From assembly GCA_021827875.1 (NCBI GenBank), contig JAKAUA010000049.1, positions 1 through 28,195 of the forward strand: a DNA stretch of 28,195 bases, written 5' to 3'. A program made the position numbers and the translations under genes. Below the pieces are notes generated by a model that saw only the letters and a program-made list of their open reading frames with translations, was not told where the DNA came from and made no database searches. Shown piece after piece: positions 20,262-28,097 of the stretch (positions are counted from its first letter, which is position 1; every line of letters begins with the position of its first letter). The DNA comes from a bacterium. GTDB lineage: Bacteria; Babelota; Babeliae; Babelales; Vermiphilaceae.

Positions 20262-20290
20262 TTGATCAAAGCTGATATACTCCTTATATA
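20262..20290 (+). promoter_or_regulatory. Candidate prfB promoter
   Basis: ttgatc (20262-20267), 17-nt spacer, tatata (20285-20290), followed by a short leader with aagga before ATG 20315. Confidence 0.5.
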
Positions 20291-20314
20291 TACATTATAT
20301 AAAGGATCTTATTT

Positions 20315-21400
20315 ATGTTATTTGATGACATCTTAGAACAGCTCAAAGCCATGGAAGGCGACATTGCAACCATAAAAAGTTATTGGAGCAATGCCGGCCT
20401 AGAGGAGCAATACCAAAAGCTCCATACCACCAGCGAGCAAGAGAATTTTTGGCAGAACCCTGACCAGACCAATATTCTTAAAGAATTACAACGCATACGC
20501 ACGCAGCGCGAACAATATATATATGTTACGAGCACCCATCAGGATACCCTCGACCTTCTTAATCTTTTTAAAGATGACGAAGAAGAACTCAAAAAAATAG
20601 CTGCCGAGACTACCCATTTAAGGAAGGCTGTTCTTGCTTTTAAGATCGCCCTTCTTATGAATGACCCCCAGGACCAGTCAAACTGCTTCTTTTCTATCAA
20701 CTCCGGAGCCGGTGGGACCGAGTCCCAAGACTGGGCAGATATGCTCCTACGCATGTACGTACGCTTCTGCGAGCGCGAAAAACTCTCTATTGATGTTGTC
20801 GACTACCAAGGCGGGGAAGAAGCAGGCATAAAATCTGCTACCTTATTTATAAAAGGGAAAAACCCCTATGGCCTTCTCAAGGGCGAAGCCGGCGTACACA
20901 GACTCGTGCGTATCTCCCCTTATGACTCTAACAAAAGACGCCATACCTCCTTTGCCGGTGTAACCATTACCCCCGAAGTTGCCGAAATAGAAATAATCAT
21001 TAACCCTGATGATCTTCGCATAGACACCTATCGCGCAGGCGGTGCCGGCGGACAACACGTAAACAAAACAGACTCTGCAGTGCGTATTACTCACTTGCCA
21101 ACTAATATTGTGGTGCAATGTCAAAATGAGCGCTCACAAGGGCAGAACAAAGAAACTGCGATGAAGATGCTCAAAGCGAAATTGTATCAAAAGCAGCAAG
21201 AAGAGCGTGAAGCAAAACTCGCCGCAGTAGAAAAAAAGAAAATCGAATGGGGTTCACAAATTCGCTCCTATGTGCTGCATCCGTATAAAATGGTCAAAGA
21301 TCATCGCACCGATGTTGAATCACCACAACCTGAATTAGTGCTTGATGGCGACTTGATGGAATTCATCGAAGCATATTTAATTGATATTCATAAAAAGTAG
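20315..21400 (+). CDS. prfB: Peptide chain release factor 2
   Basis: 361 residues, full length for RF2, which ends translation at UGA and UAA. The catalytic GGQ is at 245-247 within YRAGGAGGQHVNKTDSAVRITH. GAGGTESQDWADML and GVHRLVRISPY...RRHTSFAGV mark the RF2 branch rather than RF1. Two oddities. The codon-recognition tripeptide reads S201-P202-Y203 (SPY) where RF2 normally has SPF. The N-terminal part (YWSNAGLEEQYQKL) is read in one frame, so the autoregulatory +1 frameshift with in-frame UGA found in many bacteria is absent. ATG has aagga 8 nt upstream. It is convergent with the minus-strand block beyond it. Confidence 0.95.
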   Translation: MLFDDILEQLKAMEGDIATIKSYWSNAGLEEQYQKLHTTSEQENFWQNPDQTNILKELQRIRTQREQYIYVTSTHQDTLDLLNLFKDDEEELKKIAAETTHLRKAVLAFKIALLMNDPQDQSNCFFSINSGAGGTESQDWADMLLRMYVRFCEREKLSIDVVDYQGGEEAGIKSATLFIKGKNPYGLLKGEAGVHRLVRISPYDSNKRRHTSFAGVTITPEVAEIEIIINPDDLRIDTYRAGGAGGQHVNKTDSAVRITHLPTNIVVQCQNERSQGQNKETAMKMLKAKLYQKQQEEREAKLAAVEKKKIEWGSQIRSYVLHPYKMVKDHRTDVESPQPELVLDGDLMEFIEAYLIDIHKK

Positions 21401-21408
21401 TTTTTCTT

Positions 21409-21444
21409 CACACGTGCGCGCGCACATATATACGCGCGTGTATA
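21409..21444. repeat. 36-nt alternating pyrimidine-purine tract
   Basis: Every base from 21409 to 21444 alternates pyrimidine and purine (CA/CG/TA/TG steps). It includes two (CG)n cores around a (TA)n centre and a 12-bp palindrome gtgcgcgcgcac (21414-21425). The right core (21433-21441) can pair back with the left (21410-21420, two-base bulge). Such tracts favour Z-DNA or cruciform structure. It lies between the prfB stop and its terminator. Confidence 0.75.
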
Positions 21445-21451
21445 ATATAGA

Positions 21452-21478
21452 AAAAGCCCCGAATTTATCGGGGCTTTT
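21452..21478. terminator. Bidirectional terminator, prfB and minus-strand block
   Basis: aaaagccccga (21452-21462) and tcggggctttt (21468-21478), a perfect 11-bp stem with a 5-nt loop and T-tracts in both directions. Its core cccCGA...TCGggg recurs at 22499 and, less exactly, at 23080. Confidence 0.9.
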
Positions 21479-21526
21479 GTATTTAATAAGTTTTTATAGT
21501 TCGCAATCAATAGCATACCACTATTA

Positions 21527-21884
21527 TTAATTTTCAATTTTGTTTCTCGGGAAAGCCCGTAATCGCGCATCAATCTCTTTATCAAGCTCAATCAACTTAT
21601 CCGAACTCTCAGCTGAATACGCGCTATTCATTGAAATTAGAACGTGCTTATTTTTCATTTCATCATATACTTCACGCATCCCGACACGATGCAAATTTGC
21701 CACCATAAGTGACTGTTAGTTGTCATGTTGCTCTGCTTTAGCAAATAAGTCGTCTATTCTAGCCGTTACAGATTCATGATCTCTTTTTTAGGTTCTCTAT
21801 CCTTTGTGTTGCTTCCTCTGCGCTCCATGCCGACATGCCATATAATCCAATGACTAGAATTAATGTGATATATAATTTCATCAT
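21527..21884 (-). pseudogene. Decayed small exported protein gene
   Basis: On the minus strand, an ATG at 21884 or 21881 (aagga upstream; the second ATG has the better spacing) starts a signal peptide MMKLYITLILVIGLYGMSAWSAEE. The frame runs into TGA shortly after the A-run complementary to 21784-21789. Dropping one A restores RDHESVTARIDDLFAKAEQHDN, then an in-frame TAA. The same frame then continues QSLMVANLHRVGMREVYDEM and DKLIELDKEIDARLRAF to TAA at 21527. So one frameshift and one nonsense codon interrupt a protein of about 117 residues. Helical and charged, function unknown. It is 11 nt downstream of the 21896 gene, probably once in its operon. Confidence 0.7.
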
Positions 21885-21895
21885 ATTTTCCTTAT

Positions 21896-22378
21896 TTAGT
21901 TTTGCTCTTTTTCTGCCGATGAAGATGCGCTTGCTTTTGAAGTTATATAATCAAGATAAGCTTCTCCTAAACTAGGTCCGAAAAGGTGAGGCGCATTGTC
22001 AATAATCAACATTGGAATGCTACTGCCATTTGCGTCTGCATCCCGCAGAGCAACATCTGCTTCGATCATCGAATTTACATGTACAACACCAGACATCCCA
22101 GTAGGCATAGGTGCCACTACAGGCATACCGAGTCTATATGCCAAGCCTCCTACATTCCTATTTCCAACAGGATCTTGATGCTGATTTGCTGGTCGAGCAG
22201 GTACACAAATTCTTGATGATAAATCAACTGACAATCGAGAGATTGGGTTTACGGTAAGCATTAGGCCGGCTCTTATCAGTGGGTCATCATGGAGTGCTTT
22301 ATCTTCCGCACTAAAAATAGGCATCTCATGTAAACCTATTGTTAGTGCCAATATCATTATAGTTTTGTACAAATTCAT
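21896..22378 (-). CDS. Small exported protein of unknown function
   Basis: 160 residues. Signal peptide at about 1-23 (MNLYKTIMILALTIGLHEMPIFSA). The mature part begins with an acidic stretch, then RAGLMLTVNPISRLSVDL. A Pro/Gly-rich centre (PARPANQHQDPVGNRN, VVAPMPTGMSG) and a Ser/Ala/Glu-rich C-terminus follow. One Cys, no transmembrane segment after the signal, no motif I recognise. The ribosome site is weak (gaaag). It is followed 11 nt later by the decayed gene and then by the shared terminator. Confidence 0.65.
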   Translation of the reverse strand: MNLYKTIMILALTIGLHEMPIFSAEDKALHDDPLIRAGLMLTVNPISRLSVDLSSRICVPARPANQHQDPVGNRNVGGLAYRLGMPVVAPMPTGMSGVVHVNSMIEADVALRDADANGSSIPMLIIDNAPHLFGPSLGEAYLDYITSKASASSSAEKEQN

Positions 22379-22493
22379 AAAGTCTTTCGCTGATATAAAA
22401 ATATTTAAAAATTAAAACTATTATCAATGACAAAGTGATAATTTATAGAAAAATAACATACACCGTAGTTTTTTGCACGTTCTTTTTATTATG

Positions 22494-22516
22494 AAAAAGC
22501 CCCGAATCATCGGGGC
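22494..22516 (-). terminator. Terminator for the 22534 gene
   Basis: gccccga (22499-22505) with tcggggc (22510-22516), loop atca. On the minus strand it is followed by five T (22494-22498). The core resembles the terminator at 21452. Confidence 0.8.
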
Positions 22517-22533
22517 ACTTTTGTTTTTATTAA

Positions 22534-23055
22534 TTATTCTTGTTGCTCAATCAGCGCTGGAACCCCTGCGGCTGTATTAGAAAATTTGAAATCAAGCAAC
22601 ACTTCTTTAACAAGCATGGCATCTCTATAAGCTGCATCAAGCTCTGTTTCTATGCATGCTGATGTAGCAAAATAACTGGCAAGGAAGCACGCACATGAAT
22701 ACTCTGCAAATTTGTCATAAAATATTGCATTAAAAATTCCGTATTTACTCATAACGCATGCGCCAACTGTGCTTATTAAAGACAATGCCATCGCACTCAT
22801 GCACACTACACCAGCTTTTTGTGCATTGCGATAAGTTACTCTTGTTCCCCTGGTCAACTCAATACATCTCATTTGTACAACATCATTGGCAATACTACGA
22901 TATTTATTCAATTTTTGTTCTGTGATAGCAGGTCCGAAGTAAAGAAGTCCCGCTACTTGCTGAGGATTACTAAAACGAATAGCATGCGAGATCTGATCCA
23001 TGGCAAATGCATGCACAGAATAAAAAACGAGAAATAATGATAATTTTTTCATCAT
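22534..23055 (-). CDS. Small exported protein with hydrophobic hairpin
   Basis: 173 residues; ATG-ATG start with aagga 8 nt upstream. Signal peptide about 1-19 (MMKKLSLFLVFYSVHAFAMD) with the '-AMD' ending also seen at 9324 and 9929. The next 60 residues are helical (SHAIRFSNPQQVAGLLYFG, resembling the start of a helical repeat). Then two hydrophobic stretches follow, about 81-102 (AGVVCMSAMALSLISTVGACV) and 118-132, and a polar tail. Same architecture as 9324, 11519 and 12860 but without clear residue identity. Function unknown. It stands between two terminators, so it is probably transcribed alone or as a run-on from the AAA genes. Confidence 0.7.
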   Translation of the reverse strand: MMKKLSLFLVFYSVHAFAMDQISHAIRFSNPQQVAGLLYFGPAITEQKLNKYRSIANDVVQMRCIELTRGTRVTYRNAQKAGVVCMSAMALSLISTVGACVMSKYGIFNAIFYDKFAEYSCACFLASYFATSACIETELDAAYRDAMLVKEVLLDFKFSNTAAGVPALIEQQE

Positions 23056-23079
23056 ACGAAATGTCCTTAACTTATTAAG

Positions 23080-23106
23080 AAGAACCCCCGAGTTATCAGG
23101 GTTCTT
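23080..23106 (-). terminator. Probable terminator after the AAA genes
   Basis: aagaaccc (23080-23087) and gggttctt (23099-23106), 8 bp with an 11-nt loop. On the minus strand it is followed by only a mixed cttaat, so it is weaker than the two terminators at 21452 and 22494. The loop has the related sequence ccgagttatca. Confidence 0.6.
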
Positions 23107-23124
23107 ATACTTTTTATCTTTATT

Positions 23125-24192
23125 TTAAAAACCAAAATAAGCTCTTACGCCAACCCAGGCTGCCTGGATGCCATATGTAGCAACTTGCATTGCAGCACCA
23201 CCAGCCATTTGCGTAGCAGTCATCGTAGCAGCCGTACTGATTTTTTCTTTATCAGTCAATGCTTCCGTCCACGTTTTTCCTTTTTTTCCAGCATCTTTCA
23301 CATAGCTTTTCATTTTCTGATCTATCATCTGGTTAGTTAACGGCTGTTTGGCTTCCATTTCAAAACTCAAAGATGATGTTATTCCATCAATGTCTCGATA
23401 TGAACATTGTTTACAGTTTTTTGCAATAGCAACTATTTGTTCCGGCTTTATAAGATTTTCACTAATTTGTGCCTTTAGATAATGTTTGATGGCCTTTTCC
23501 TTATCTTGCTGTTCAGGAACTTTAATTTCAAAGTATTGCCCCGCAAGTCTGCTAAGCAACATATCTGGCAATTGTTCTGTACTGTTTGCGGTAGCAATGA
23601 AAAGAACATTTCCTTCCTTTTCTGCTTCATCAATCATTTTAGCAAATGCTCTACCAGTCGCATCTCTTGATGGATTAGTATTATCACTTAATGCTTGAAT
23701 TTCATCCAAGACAACAACCGCCAGCTTATTATCTTGTGCACAAGCATGTGCGATATGCGTTCTTAAGTTATTTTCTGCAGAATTTTGGTATTGATTACCC
23801 AATTTTGTACAATCAACATTAACAAAAGCGGTGCCGTTAATATCTTCGGCAAACAACTCTGCTAATGATGTCTTTCCCGTGCCTGGCACACCAACCAAAA
23901 TAATAGCTGCCTTGAATTGCTTGAAACCTTTTTTGCAACCAGATTCTTTGTACTTTTTAACTTTGGCAATTAAGTCTATTAATTGTTTAGGCGCAGATTG
24001 AATAATAAGCGCATTTTTTTCAGCTTCACGCTGTTTAAATGCAAGCGTTTCAGCGTCTTCATCTTCCATACCCAATATGCTTCGCGCTATAGCATCTGAT
24101 TCATTAGCTGATTTTTGAGCAATAGCTAACGTAGATATTGTATGCAGACCAATAACTAAGACTGATGCAAATATCATCGCATTCAATTTCAT
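23125..24192 (-). CDS. AAA+ ATPase with a signal peptide
   Basis: 355 residues; ATG with aagga 7 nt upstream. A Sec signal peptide at about 1-25 (MKLNAMIFASVLVIGLHTIS...AIA) is followed by one AAA+ module of the classic FtsH/Cdc48 type. Walker A is GVPGTGKTS at 101-109, Walker B VVVLDEI with D163 and E164, sensor 1 N203 in IATANST, and an arginine finger at R215 in LLSRL. So all residues for ATP binding and hydrolysis are present. The small C-terminal lid (CSYRDIDGITSSL) is followed by a Gly/Ala-rich hydrophobic end (about 318-355). There is no protease domain. Being exported is unusual, since ATP is lacking outside the cytoplasm; action in a host cell or compartment is possible (inference). 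It lies 32 nt after a second, degenerate AAA protein and is likely co-transcribed and a partner. Confidence 0.85.
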   Translation of the reverse strand: MKLNAMIFASVLVIGLHTISTLAIAQKSANESDAIARSILGMEDEDAETLAFKQREAEKNALIIQSAPKQLIDLIAKVKKYKESGCKKGFKQFKAAIILVGVPGTGKTSLAELFAEDINGTAFVNVDCTKLGNQYQNSAENNLRTHIAHACAQDNKLAVVVLDEIQALSDNTNPSRDATGRAFAKMIDEAEKEGNVLFIATANSTEQLPDMLLSRLAGQYFEIKVPEQQDKEKAIKHYLKAQISENLIKPEQIVAIAKNCKQCSYRDIDGITSSLSFEMEAKQPLTNQMIDQKMKSYVKDAGKKGKTWTEALTDKEKISTAATMTATQMAGGAAMQVATYGIQAAWVGVRAYFGF

Positions 24193-24224
24193 ATTTTTTT
24201 CCTTAAACTATTTTGCTGTTAAAT

Positions 24225-25268
24225 TTACTTTTTTTTAATAACCAAATCTTTGTAATGCGTTTTTATATAACGAATTATTGCTCCTAATCCCATCACCGAT
24301 ACAACAGGGGCAACAATACAACTCATGAATTTGTGCTCTTTGCAAAATCTAATAACTGGATGGGCCTTAGCCAATAATTCATCCTTTAATTCTATTTTAC
24401 GTGCATTAATTAATAATTCTGCTCTATCAAGTGGCATACCGCGTGGCCCAATTCCGGCTCTTTTTATAGTTGCCCGCATTCGTGCAGTAAGAAAATCAAG
24501 ATCCAATGGAGAAAAGCCTTCTGTATGTTCTGCTATGAATGGAACTAAGTTATCATAAATATCTCCAACGGATATTTCATCCTTAAAAAAAGAACGAACC
24601 AATTCATGACGATCATAAACATCTACCACCGGTTCCATCCTAAAACTGCGATCAATTCTACCTCTTATTAAAGGGTCAACTTCATCAATAGAACGTGCAG
24701 TTAAAATGGTAATAAATTTTGATCTACTAGCTTGATCAAGTAAATCACATACATATCGACTTGCACGCCATTGATGTTCATACGTATCAATCGCATCTAT
24801 TACGATTGCTATATGTTTATGTCCTTTTTTCATCAAATCAACCACATCAGGATGACGATGTATCGGAAAATATTCATATCCGTATGCCTTGGTGTGATAG
24901 GCCTTATCAATATGGACTACCGGTATATCCATTTTTTGTGAAACCGCTTTTGCCATATCCAATTCTTGTATGCCCTGAGGCACTTCAATTAGTTTTGGCA
25001 ACGTAATAAAAGGCTTGCTTGATGCCATATCTTGATGAAATTCTTCAACCCAATCTTTTATGTCTTTTGGGACTGCACCTGCAATTCTCTGCTCTTCTTC
25101 ACTCAATTGCTTTTGCACAACTTCTTCTTTTATAACCGAGAGAACATTGTTTTGTTGCCCTTGTTCCATGAGGTCTTTTTGCAAAACCATTTGAACGCTG
25201 TTTGCATGAATAGTACTGATCATACTCACGCACAATGCTAATGAGCAAATCATATGTCTGGTTAACAT
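24225..25268 (-). CDS. Exported degenerate AAA-family protein (pseudo-ATPase)
   Basis: 347 residues from ATG 25268. The longer frame to 25343 is rejected because aaggag lies 5 nt before 25268 and the shorter form starts with a signal peptide (MLTRHMICSLALCVSMISTIHA). The AAA core is recognisable. EVPQGIQELDMAKAV (about 95-109) stands where GPPGTGKT-x-LAKAV is expected, so the P-loop Gly-Lys-Thr is lost. HIAIVIDAID (152-161) is Walker B with Asp but no Glu. ITILTARSIDEVDPL and GRIDRSF (203-209) match the sensor 1 and arginine-finger region, and EGFSPLDLDFLTARM matches the FtsH-like lid. A transmembrane helix is likely at about 315-335 near the C-terminus. It should not hydrolyse ATP alone but could donate arginine fingers to the intact AAA protein encoded next. 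Confidence 0.75.
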   Translation of the reverse strand: MLTRHMICSLALCVSMISTIHANSVQMVLQKDLMEQGQQNNVLSVIKEEVVQKQLSEEEQRIAGAVPKDIKDWVEEFHQDMASSKPFITLPKLIEVPQGIQELDMAKAVSQKMDIPVVHIDKAYHTKAYGYEYFPIHRHPDVVDLMKKGHKHIAIVIDAIDTYEHQWRASRYVCDLLDQASRSKFITILTARSIDEVDPLIRGRIDRSFRMEPVVDVYDRHELVRSFFKDEISVGDIYDNLVPFIAEHTEGFSPLDLDFLTARMRATIKRAGIGPRGMPLDRAELLINARKIELKDELLAKAHPVIRFCKEHKFMSCIVAPVVSVMGLGAIIRYIKTHYKDLVIKKK

Positions 25269-25438
25269 AAAAACTCCTTGTTGCTTATTTATTGTTGGAA
25301 TTATTGTAGTTCTATAGAAAAAAATTGATTGCGCGATGCGCATTATCGATAATCTTTTGTTGTTGTTACATGTAGTTTGCCATCCTCTAAAGTGATTAAA
25401 ATTCTTTACTCAATCCCTAAGCTAATTTTATATGGAAG

Positions 25439-25786
25439 TTAACATTCTAAAATAAGCGACACTTGTGGCTTAACGGTAATAACAAAATCAGCAGTATCAT
25501 ACCAATTTTTAGGATGTTCTTTATAAATTAAAAGCTGTGTTTTTGTACAATCAATTTTTGACACCTTATGTATTCCTATTGTGAAAATAACATCTGCGAT
25601 GGTTCCTGACTGATTTGCTCTTTCTAGCGATATTCCAGCATACCCATCATAAGGCCACATATTTAAAAAAAATATACAACCGTCTGTAGTGTTAATCTTA
25701 TATCTAATACTTTGACCTTCTGTCTCTAGAACTTCCTCTTGATCAAAAAACTCCAACAACTTCCAACGTTCAAAATCTATACTCAT
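25439..25786 (-). CDS. Probable immunity protein for the adjacent toxin
   Basis: 115 residues, no signal peptide, in a run of genes that almost all have one. It starts 22 nt after the toxin gene, on the same strand. The sequence looks beta-rich and acidic (EEVLETEGQSIRYKI, CIFFLNMWPYDGYAGISLER, LLIYKEHPKNWYDTADFVITV), as many toxin-immunity proteins are. I do not recognise the family. The assignment rests on position, size, charge and cytoplasmic location. The ribosome site is weak (agg). 170 nt separate it from the next gene, where I see a 12-bp palindrome attatcgataat but no strong terminator or promoter. Confidence 0.6.
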   Translation of the reverse strand: MSIDFERWKLLEFFDQEEVLETEGQSIRYKINTTDGCIFFLNMWPYDGYAGISLERANQSGTIADVIFTIGIHKVSKIDCTKTQLLIYKEHPKNWYDTADFVITVKPQVSLILEC

Positions 25787-25808
25787 ATAAAACCTATATA
25801 ATTTTTAT

Positions 25809-27926
25809 TCATAAAACCTTATGCACCGTCACTACATCACCTGCCAAGTTGGTTATGACTTTTATACCTTCGACATCGTAAGCTAAAGTTCCTTGATACT
25901 TTCCTGGCGATTGAATTCCATTTTTTATAGCATTTTCTACAACTATGGGTGGTATTTCTCTTGCTTGAACATATTTTGCAAAATCAGGAGTGCCCCTTTT
26001 ATGTCCTCTTAATATGGCTCTTTTTTCCAATGTAGCCAACACTTCAGGAGTTGGTGGAGCCATTCTTTCAAGCGCATGCTTACTATAATATCTACCATTA
26101 ATAACGGACCCAGTTTCAGACAGATTCCAACCCTCTTTTGTTAAACTGGAAGACTCTTTGATAACTTTTGTCTTTCCGGCAACCTGCCCTGCCGTAGCAG
26201 CTTCGCTCGCTAATCCCGCATCGGCAAGAGTAGCTTTAGCTAGTCTGATAGCTTTTGCACGCTGGGCAATATTAACCATTTTTGCTTTTGTTAACGCATA
26301 GACCTTTGATGTGAATGCGAAGACACGTCCGGTTAAATATGTATCTAATGCCACACGGCCAAAGAGCTCACCCTTTTCTTGCGCAGACATTTGCATGAAC
26401 AATTCCATGCGCTTGCTCATGGCTTGGTCAACTGCTTGCCAATAAGGCTGCTCTTCTCTCTCATATTGCTCAACCAGTAGTTTGACCGCATCATAATTGC
26501 CTGCATTATGCTGCTCTATTACTTTGTAGCAATACCCCTTCTGCTTATATGCATGATTTATGAAAGAACACATCTCTTTGCCCAGTGCGATTGTGCCCTG
26601 AGCCATACCTTTTACCGTATTTATCGGATGGGCAGCTGCATGCGTCATGTTACATATGCTATGCCATGCACCATGAGAAGCACCAGTTGCAAAGTCTGCA
26701 GCCACGCGCATATCATCTTTGGCCTGGTCAATCATAAAATGGCAGAAGTCTGCGATTCGGCATGATATCGGCAAATCGCCAAGCTTATTTGCTTCTGCGC
26801 CGGCAATAGCACCCTCTTGCAAAGCATCTTTTAGTTTTTTATCTTTGACTTTTTCTATCTCATCAAGCATGGCGATATATTCTGCGTGCAAAACATGTTG
26901 TACCTCAAAGCCCTTAAAGTGAGTGAAAAACTGTAGCGGCACATTGTTGTGTTTCAAAAGATTTTTGGCATCAGAACTTAACTCATATCTTTTTTCTGTT
27001 TGTTGCGTATCTTTACCTTGCAAGAAATTACCGACTGCTTCGTGACGCTCGACCGCATATTCTGGAACATCAGCAACTTTGGTCATCGCGTCTGCAATTG
27101 CAGTATTTTGCGCAGTAAGCTCTTGGTGCATATGCGCGCTCTGCAATTTGTTCTGCACCGCAGCCTGGCGCACTTCTTCTTCAAGCCGCAGCTTATGTTG
27201 TAATGCACGCCTTTCTTGAACTGCTCTTATTTCTGCATTAATGCCATTCCAGATCCGACCTAATTCTTTATCGCTTGGATACTGGTCATGCATCTGTTGA
27301 CGCACTTCGCTCATGCCGGTTCGCGACAAATTAAACATAAACTCTTCATGTCCGGGAAGAGTCTTGAGAAACTCACAATAAGCAGGAAATTGGTAGCGAG
27401 CAAAAGTTTTGAAACATGCTTGACGCATCTCAGGCGTGAATAGCTGCAGATAATTTTCCGGAGTTACTGTGCTAAAAGAAGTAATGCCGTGTTCTTTTAA
27501 AGAATATGATGCCCACTGCTGCCAGACAAATTCTTCTGCATGAAGCGGCATTGGGCATGGTTGTGATTCGTTTGCCCAATTGCTCATCTTTTCTCCGGCC
27601 CAACGAGCTATGGCCAATGCTGCGCGTGGATCAATCCCGACAGCAAACTGCATACCCGACATGACTTTATCAAAAGTGAATTGCCACATTGTTAGCTTTG
27701 TAGCTATGCCAAAAAATTTTTCTACCATTGCATACGGAACGACCTGTGCAAATTCCTTTTGAGTTGCAGTCAATTCTTTTTGCATGCTCAATGTAGTGGT
27801 CATATACGAAGGATTTGGAGTAGAAAGAAAAATATTTGTTTCTTTCCGTTTGCCGTATTCATCAGCAAATGAGATATGTATAGACACGAAAAAAAGCACA
27901 AAAAGTGCGTAGTGTTTGAATTGCAT
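25809..27926 (-). CDS. Exported polymorphic-toxin-like protein with C-terminal toxin domain
   Basis: 705 residues; ATG with agaggga upstream. Signal peptide 1-21 (MQFKHYALFVLFFVSIHISFA). Residues 30-200 are a helical region of unknown type, 205-285 a coiled coil rich in Glu, Gln and Arg, and 320-600 a helical region. The latter contains AAHPINTVKGMAQGTIALGKEM (432-452), like the 'HPxxTxxG' spacer found before toxin domains. The last 100 residues (about 601-705) are compact: YYSKHALERM (H617), GTPDFAKYV, IPPIVVENAIKNG, then GIKVITNLAGDVVTV. This is the pattern of a polymorphic-toxin C-terminal domain, probably an RNase-like fold (inference). No LXG, RHS or CDI repeats are seen. Followed by the likely immunity gene. 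Confidence 0.75.
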   Translation of the reverse strand: MQFKHYALFVLFFVSIHISFADEYGKRKETNIFLSTPNPSYMTTTLSMQKELTATQKEFAQVVPYAMVEKFFGIATKLTMWQFTFDKVMSGMQFAVGIDPRAALAIARWAGEKMSNWANESQPCPMPLHAEEFVWQQWASYSLKEHGITSFSTVTPENYLQLFTPEMRQACFKTFARYQFPAYCEFLKTLPGHEEFMFNLSRTGMSEVRQQMHDQYPSDKELGRIWNGINAEIRAVQERRALQHKLRLEEEVRQAAVQNKLQSAHMHQELTAQNTAIADAMTKVADVPEYAVERHEAVGNFLQGKDTQQTEKRYELSSDAKNLLKHNNVPLQFFTHFKGFEVQHVLHAEYIAMLDEIEKVKDKKLKDALQEGAIAGAEANKLGDLPISCRIADFCHFMIDQAKDDMRVAADFATGASHGAWHSICNMTHAAAHPINTVKGMAQGTIALGKEMCSFINHAYKQKGYCYKVIEQHNAGNYDAVKLLVEQYEREEQPYWQAVDQAMSKRMELFMQMSAQEKGELFGRVALDTYLTGRVFAFTSKVYALTKAKMVNIAQRAKAIRLAKATLADAGLASEAATAGQVAGKTKVIKESSSLTKEGWNLSETGSVINGRYYSKHALERMAPPTPEVLATLEKRAILRGHKRGTPDFAKYVQAREIPPIVVENAIKNGIQSPGKYQGTLAYDVEGIKVITNLAGDVVTVHKVL

Positions 27927-28030
27927 GAGTAATGTCCCTCTGGTTCTAGAAAGATTTTTTCTACTTCGCTAAAGCTACGAAGAATTTCGCGCAATAGAAC
28001 AAGTTTAAATTTGTTGAATGCTTATCAGAG

Positions 28031-28073
28031 AGACATAGTATCATATTTTTATTTATTTGTTACCGCTATGTCT
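28031..28073. repeat. 8-bp inverted repeat near the transposase end
   Basis: agacatag (28031-28038) and ctatgtct (28066-28073) around 27 nt. It lies 25 nt downstream of the transposase stop, where an insertion-sequence end might be expected, but too little of the element is visible to call it a terminal repeat. A simple hairpin is equally possible. Confidence 0.35.
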
Positions 28074-28097
28074 TGGTTCAATACATATGAGAAAAAT

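Noticed and set aside
21388..21591. Minus-strand ORF of 67 codons
   Set aside because: It is in a different frame from the decayed exported gene and crosses the terminator and the alternating tract; it has no coding features.
25269..25343. 25-codon N-terminal extension of the pseudo-AAA gene
   Set aside because: It would bury both the aaggag site and the signal peptide that begins at 25268.
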